This document shows positions 43,990-47,518 of a DNA stretch of 47,518 nucleotides, piece after piece; positions within the stretch are counted from its first letter, which is position 1; every line of letters begins with the position of its first letter. This DNA is from Euryarchaeota archaeon UBA229 (lineage in GTDB: Archaea > Thermoplasmatota > Poseidoniia > Poseidoniales > Poseidoniaceae): the NCBI GenBank assembly GCA_002505355.1, contig DAUW01000076.1, positions 48,862 through 96,379 of the forward strand, written 5' to 3'. The position numbers and the translations under genes were made by a program. A model generated the notes under the pieces. It saw nothing but the letters and a program-made list of their open reading frames with translations. It did not search any database and had not been told where the DNA came from.

Positions 43990-44044
43990 TTAACGGGTTT
44001 AACGCAATTATTAACGCGTTAATTTAGCGTTAATCAAGCGTTAA
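43990..44044. promoter_or_regulatory. Phased GCGTTAA/TTAACGC motif array in divergent promoter region
   Basis: Copies of TTAACG or its complement occur at 43990 (TTAACGG), 43999 (TTAACGC), 44011 (TTAACGC), 44016 (GCGTTAA), 44027 (GCGTTAA) and 44038 (GCGTTAA). The last three are exactly 11 bases apart, one DNA turn, and the copies at 44011 and 44016 form the palindrome TTAACGCGTTAA. A weaker GCGATTAAC lies at 44072. The array lies in the roughly 206-base gap between the HMG-CoA reductase start and the AAA protein start, so it probably is an operator or a protein-assembly site. The remaining gap sequence shows nothing else clear. Confidence 0.55.
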
Positions 44045-44133
44045 TTTCTAACTAAACCATGCTTGAATCTAGCGATTAACACAAAATAACGGCTTATTTC
44101 GATGGTCAAGCAGGTTAAACATCAAATACCTCA

Positions 44134-45912
44134 TTGAGTGATGTCGCTCTCATGCGTGCAGATGGTCTAGGATTTGAGTTGCCAGAGTTGAGTTCAAATC
44201 CATTTTCGGCGATTCCTCTCGAAGGTGATAAGTCAGACTTATATGTCGGTAGATTAGATATCAGGAGACGCCTTGCACAACACATCAAATTTAGATCTAC
44301 CAGGAGGATATTGATGGTCGGGGACTTAGGAAGCGGGCGTACATCACTGCTTCGATGTGCAGCATTGGAAGCGCCAGTATCGGTGCACATCGACCATATC
44401 TCTGCCTCAAACCCCCATGAGAGTTTGCTCCAAAGAATGTATTCCGAGTTAGTGGATTATCAATTCCCAGTGAATACAGTCGAACTGGTTAATCGCATGG
44501 TTGATTTTTCCCAAACCTTTACTGGAAGTCTACCATTGATCGTAATCGATACACCAAACGTAGAAGATAGCGTATTGTTTGTTGCACTGAGGGATGTTTT
44601 ACCATCGCTTGAGCGACTTCAAGCAGTCATTGTTGTCGTGGTAGAATCAAAGCATCGTGTTAACATTAAGCAAAATGTATTGCATAGTTTTGACAGCGTC
44701 GAAACATTATCGCCACTATCGGTGGATGAAGTACAGGCTCTTGTTGAGAAACGCATATCATCAGTTAGTAAAGAAAGCTTCAATCTTGATTTTCAGCATG
44801 CTGAGACAATTCATAACCAGTCCGACGGTCTACCTTTAGCGGTGGTAAAGTTCATGCGTGATGCCATAGACAACTACCACTCATCTGGTGTTGATTACCT
44901 CACATCGGTGCCTAAACCACCACCGGTAGAATCTACTGACGTTGAGCCGATGAATATCGGAGTTGCGCCACAAGATAACAAGCCAGATAGTCAATCATCT
45001 GAGATTATTGATGCATCAATACCGTGGGATGAAAGAGATTCCGAGATAGATGATTTGACCATCGATTCATCGCCCAATCTTTTTGACTTTGATTTGGATT
45101 TACACGGTCTATCCGAATCACAACAGTTAGATGCGCCGGTCGAGGAATTTGCCTATTCAGCAAGCCCCGATACAGAGGAAGTGATTATTGCTGACGCTAG
45201 ACCGAAACCTCACATCGATGCTGGTGCATTTGGGGGTTTGCTTGGAAGAACCCGTGACTTCGACGAGATGGAGAAAACCGAGCAAGAAGAGATGGTAAAT
45301 CAGTCAAATAATCACGGAACCGAGCTTTGGGTCTCAAAAGAGATGATAGACGTACAGGAAACCATTGACTTCACCGAGCAGAACTCAGCGGAGCTAATCT
45401 ACGATGAAGTCGGTCTACAAGAAACAGAACATAATGATGATCAATTTGAACCACTGCCCGATCACGAGGTTGAAGAATCAGCTAAATTGCCAGGTTTAAC
45501 TAGCGATAATCTAGCCTTGAATCAGATAATGCTGCTCCTGTCAAATTATCTTAATTCGATGCAAAAGCACGGCAACATCGATGACAATTTCCTCGCCAAC
45601 ATGCTAAGTTTCAGCAAAACGCCATATGCAGAAAAAATTGATTTTCCGTTAAATCCTACGGTGTTATCTTGTTTAACAGCAAGTGAGTCTTACATAATTT
45701 CTGTTGCTAAAATAAGAAAGTACTCACCTAGCGATAAGCAAATACTTGCACACCTAGGAATAAAGCGTCCTAGACTATCTCAAATAAGTAACAAACTACT
45801 GAAGGCAGGTATATTAAACGCTAGAATGAGGGGCCGTAGCCGCTATTATGAACTAACCCAGTCAGCCAAAGCCCAACTAATAGCATGGGGTATAATGGAG
45901 GGTGATGAGTAA
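44134..45912 (+). CDS. Orc1/Cdc6-like AAA protein with Arg in Walker A and C-terminal winged helix
   Basis: A 592-residue protein. The N-terminus has NPFSAIP and YVGRLDIRRRLAQHI, the entry of Orc1/Cdc6 and STAND-type ATPases. Walker A reads GDLGSGRTS, with Arg69 in place of the invariant Lys, and the Walker B-like strand is LIVIDTPN, without the usual Glu. The sensor-containing AAA lid extends to about residue 255. A very acidic, low-complexity linker (about 260-470) follows. The last 80 residues look like a winged helix: PSDKQILAHLGIKRPRLSQISNKLLKAGIL, then RGRSRYYELTQ. TTG 44134 starts the frame and ATG 44152 is an alternative. It is the first gene of a three-gene unit with a propeller-like protein and DUF357, overlapping the next start by one base. 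Confidence 0.75.
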   Translation: MSDVALMRADGLGFELPELSSNPFSAIPLEGDKSDLYVGRLDIRRRLAQHIKFRSTRRILMVGDLGSGRTSLLRCAALEAPVSVHIDHISASNPHESLLQRMYSELVDYQFPVNTVELVNRMVDFSQTFTGSLPLIVIDTPNVEDSVLFVALRDVLPSLERLQAVIVVVVESKHRVNIKQNVLHSFDSVETLSPLSVDEVQALVEKRISSVSKESFNLDFQHAETIHNQSDGLPLAVVKFMRDAIDNYHSSGVDYLTSVPKPPPVESTDVEPMNIGVAPQDNKPDSQSSEIIDASIPWDERDSEIDDLTIDSSPNLFDFDLDLHGLSESQQLDAPVEEFAYSASPDTEEVIIADARPKPHIDAGAFGGLLGRTRDFDEMEKTEQEEMVNQSNNHGTELWVSKEMIDVQETIDFTEQNSAELIYDEVGLQETEHNDDQFEPLPDHEVEESAKLPGLTSDNLALNQIMLLLSNYLNSMQKHGNIDDNFLANMLSFSKTPYAEKIDFPLNPTVLSCLTASESYIISVAKIRKYSPSDKQILAHLGIKRPRLSQISNKLLKAGILNARMRGRSRYYELTQSAKAQLIAWGIMEGDE

Positions 45913-46958
45913 TGTCTTGGAGTATTTCATGGTCATGGCAGGCAGAGCAGCGAATCTCTTCGATTGCCGCAGTAGAGGGCGGAGTGGTAATCAGTAATGG
46001 TTTGCGATTAGTTCTAATCGAATCTAATGGAGAGATTAGGTGGAGTGTCAAAACTCCGTTTAAGGTGCACTCGATAAGTTATCAAAATGGCGTCCTCGCT
46101 GTGTTAGCAGCACACGGATTCTATGTCATGTCAACAACCGATGGTAGTATGTTGCATGAAGGTAGGTCAACTTATGGAGGATTCAATGACGTTGTTCCAA
46201 GGCCCGGAGGTGGCTGGATATTATCCGGGAAAGAAGGTCAATTGCACTTATTTTCGCACGAGGGAATTGGAATTAAGCGCTTTACCACTGGTAAGGTTAG
46301 AAGATTGGTTGGATGGCTCGATAGGGAACATATTCTCTGGCAATCCGATGATGGTAAATTATGGTGTGGTAGGCTAGGCAATAATTATTCGAAGCGCTGC
46401 TTAGAAGATAGAATTTGGAGTTGGGTCTCAAGAATCGATTATGGACGCATATTGTTACAGACTAGTTCAGGAGAAGTTTGGGAGGGGGTGCCTCACCCAT
46501 ATGGTTGGGACTATATCGAAAAGTTGCAATCCGACTCGCTAGAGCCAATGGAGGGCATTAGATGCGGAGATGGTTGGTGGATTCTTGGAATCGAAGGATT
46601 ACTGTATCATCTCTCGGGATCAAATGATGATGGCGCTAATGTTCTGGGGCAAAATATGAATCTTGGAGATCTGCTGCAGAAGGTTACAGCGGATAGCATG
46701 GTTACTGCGACTAGGGATGGTTTAGTTCGAATGTGGAAAGCACCACACTTGGCTGATTCAGAGCGGGAAAGTCGTTTCAAGGCTGCTGCTGATGCGGCCT
46801 TAGCGAGAAACTGGGACGAAAGAAAGTCGATATTTGACAGAGCTAGGCAGGCTGAGGATGAAGGCAGGCTATCACTCGCAGTGGAATTGTATCAAACCCT
46901 TGGTCGTTTAGAGGATGTTAAACGATTGCTGCATCGTCAAAAGGAGGGTGGCGAGTGA
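45912..46958 (+). CDS. WD/PQQ-propeller-like protein with C-terminal helical tail
   Basis: A 348-residue cytoplasmic protein. Residues of about 1-270 are made of regularly spaced short beta segments with Gly-Trp and Asp-Gly turns (SNGLRLVLIESNGEIRW; GWILSGKEGQLHLFSHEG; ILWQSDDGKLWCG), as in PQQ- or WD40-like beta propellers. The last 65 residues are charged helices with a TPR-like sequence (AEDEGRLSLAVELYQTLGRLEDVKRLL). No catalytic motif is seen, so it may be a scaffold. The ATG overlaps the TAA of the AAA gene by one base (TAATG), and its own stop overlaps the DUF357 start, indicating a tightly coupled three-gene unit. I do not recognise a named family. Confidence 0.75.
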   Translation: MSWSISWSWQAEQRISSIAAVEGGVVISNGLRLVLIESNGEIRWSVKTPFKVHSISYQNGVLAVLAAHGFYVMSTTDGSMLHEGRSTYGGFNDVVPRPGGGWILSGKEGQLHLFSHEGIGIKRFTTGKVRRLVGWLDREHILWQSDDGKLWCGRLGNNYSKRCLEDRIWSWVSRIDYGRILLQTSSGEVWEGVPHPYGWDYIEKLQSDSLEPMEGIRCGDGWWILGIEGLLYHLSGSNDDGANVLGQNMNLGDLLQKVTADSMVTATRDGLVRMWKAPHLADSERESRFKAAADAALARNWDERKSIFDRARQAEDEGRLSLAVELYQTLGRLEDVKRLLHRQKEGGE

Positions 46959-47254
46959 AGCAAATCAACGATCGAATTTCTCGAGAAAAGCTCGAGCATT
47001 ATCTAGCCCTAACAAATGCAGCGAGGGAAAAAGCCACGCCAATATATCAACCAGAATCAAAGGAAGGCAACATGTTGTCGATACTGCTAAGAATGGCCGA
47101 TGATTATGCGAACGATGCACAGTATTTCATGAAAAATGGTGACTACATTAGAGCATTTGGGGCAATCAACTATGCTCATGCATGGATTGATGCTGGCGTA
47201 AAATTGCAGCTATTAGATGGCCACGGTGATGATGAATTGTTCACTCTACCGTAA
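46955..47254 (+). CDS. DUF357 family protein
   Basis: A 99-residue all-helical protein that matches the archaeal DUF357 pattern: a first helix SREKLEHYLALTNAAREKA, then LLRMADDYANDAQYFMKNGDYIRAFGAINYAHAWIDAGVKL (in pieces) and a short LFTLP ending. The family is small, archaea-wide and of unknown function. GTG 46955 follows GGAGGGTGG and overlaps the previous stop (GTGA). Association with an AAA protein and a propeller protein may be a clue to its role. It ends five bases from the convergent PIN-domain gene. Confidence 0.88.
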   Translation: MKQINDRISREKLEHYLALTNAAREKATPIYQPESKEGNMLSILLRMADDYANDAQYFMKNGDYIRAFGAINYAHAWIDAGVKLQLLDGHGDDELFTLP

Positions 47255-47259
47255 CCTTT

Positions 47260-47466
47260 CTATAGACCTTCTACCAATCTGAGGTGTTGGTTTTTTGACA
47301 CCTCAATAACGTCTATTCCTCGCTGGTAGAGGCGTTTCTTCAAAACTTTGTCAATAGTTAAAACGGCATAATTTCCGGTCTCAGCTAAAGCAAATATTTG
47401 ATCATCAGTATGAAAATTAGATTCCGGTTCTAGCGAAACAGATTTTTGTTTGAGCAAATCCAGCAA
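47260..47466 (-). CDS. PIN-domain protein, C-terminal fragment (possibly broken)
   Basis: Only 68 codons are open. The segment TDDQIFALAETGNYAVLTIDKVLKKRLYQRGIDVIEV matches the C-terminal half of PIN-domain nucleases of the archaeal FCF1/VapC type: the DD-x(2) acidic site and the later TxDKxLKxRL motif are present, but the N-terminal LDTN half is missing. An in-frame TGA lies at 47487-47485, seven codons ahead of the TTG at 47466, and the other two frames are also closed before the window edge. Either the gene is frameshifted or truncated, or this is a sequencing error. The rest of the gene would lie beyond 47518. A TTG start with no ribosome binding site makes an intact short gene unlikely. 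Confidence 0.55.
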   Translation of the reverse strand: MLDLLKQKSVSLEPESNFHTDDQIFALAETGNYAVLTIDKVLKKRLYQRGIDVIEVSKNQHLRLVEGL

Positions 47467-47518
47467 CAGGGAATTCTTCCAAGATCAAGTGTAGTTTAGA
47501 TTAAACAATTCTTGTTCT

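Noticed and set aside
43990..44044. A CRISPR array
   Set aside because: The repeated unit is only 7 bases with no spacers and no cas genes are in the window.

Overview
The window looks like a chromosomal segment of a heterotrophic, aerobic euryarchaeon, most likely a Marine Group II (Poseidoniales) or related Thermoplasmatota-type archaeon. The evidence for an archaeon is an A-type ATP synthase operon in the order H-I-K-E-C-F-A-B-D, RNA polymerase subunit RpoK, PurP, a GHMP-type shikimate kinase, the 'alternative' early shikimate enzymes and DUF357. The lineage assignment is inference: the class II (bacterial-type) HMG-CoA reductase, heme A synthesis genes and many secreted, membrane-anchored proteins fit marine Thermoplasmatota, but no marker phylogeny was run. 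Gene density is extreme: no stretch over 300 bases lacks a gene, and every convergent gene pair ends within 5 bases of each other or overlaps.

Layout. 1-1752: the tail of a DUF58 protein and a membrane protein. 1755-6917 (minus): one operon that makes 2-amino-3,7-dideoxy-heptulosonate, dehydroquinate, shikimate-3-phosphate and chorismate, ending with aspartate kinase, which feeds the aspartate-semialdehyde used by the first enzyme. 7035-8798: an anchored coiled-coil protein with two DUF2135-like domains. 8799-11407: PurP, tryptophan 2,3-dioxygenase and RpoK. 11473-14507: a secreted thioredoxin-like protein diverging from heme A synthase and heme O synthase. 14569-14655: tRNA-Ser(GCT). 14656-17607 (minus): a 983-residue secreted surface protein. 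17730-21074: a pilin-like lamin-tail protein followed by three KaiC/RecA-like proteins, of which only the first keeps a P-loop. 21119-30737: a UbiE/MenG-type methyltransferase and the complete ATP synthase operon, whose subunit I carries two EF-hand loops. 30804-36798: an apparently dead site-2-protease homologue, ketopantoate reductase, L-aspartate oxidase and a small membrane protein with a Cys-rich tail. 36928-42628: SMC, ScpA and ScpB. 42629-43927 (minus): HMG-CoA reductase. 43990-44044: a cluster of GCGTTAA motifs in the divergent promoter region. 44134-47254: an Orc1/Cdc6-like AAA protein, a propeller-like protein and a DUF357 protein. 47260-47466 (minus): a PIN-domain C-terminus.

How the parts work together. 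The respiratory genes (heme O/A synthesis, quinone methylation, ATP synthase) point to aerobic oxidative phosphorylation. The aromatic/aspartate operon, NadB, PanE, PurP and HMG-CoA reductase supply amino acids, NAD, CoA, purines and isoprenoid lipids. The best candidates for undescribed biology are the EF-hand ATP synthase subunit I, the pilin-like/lamin-tail plus triple KaiC-like cluster, the pseudo-site-2-protease with its large exported domain, and the phased GCGTTAA array.
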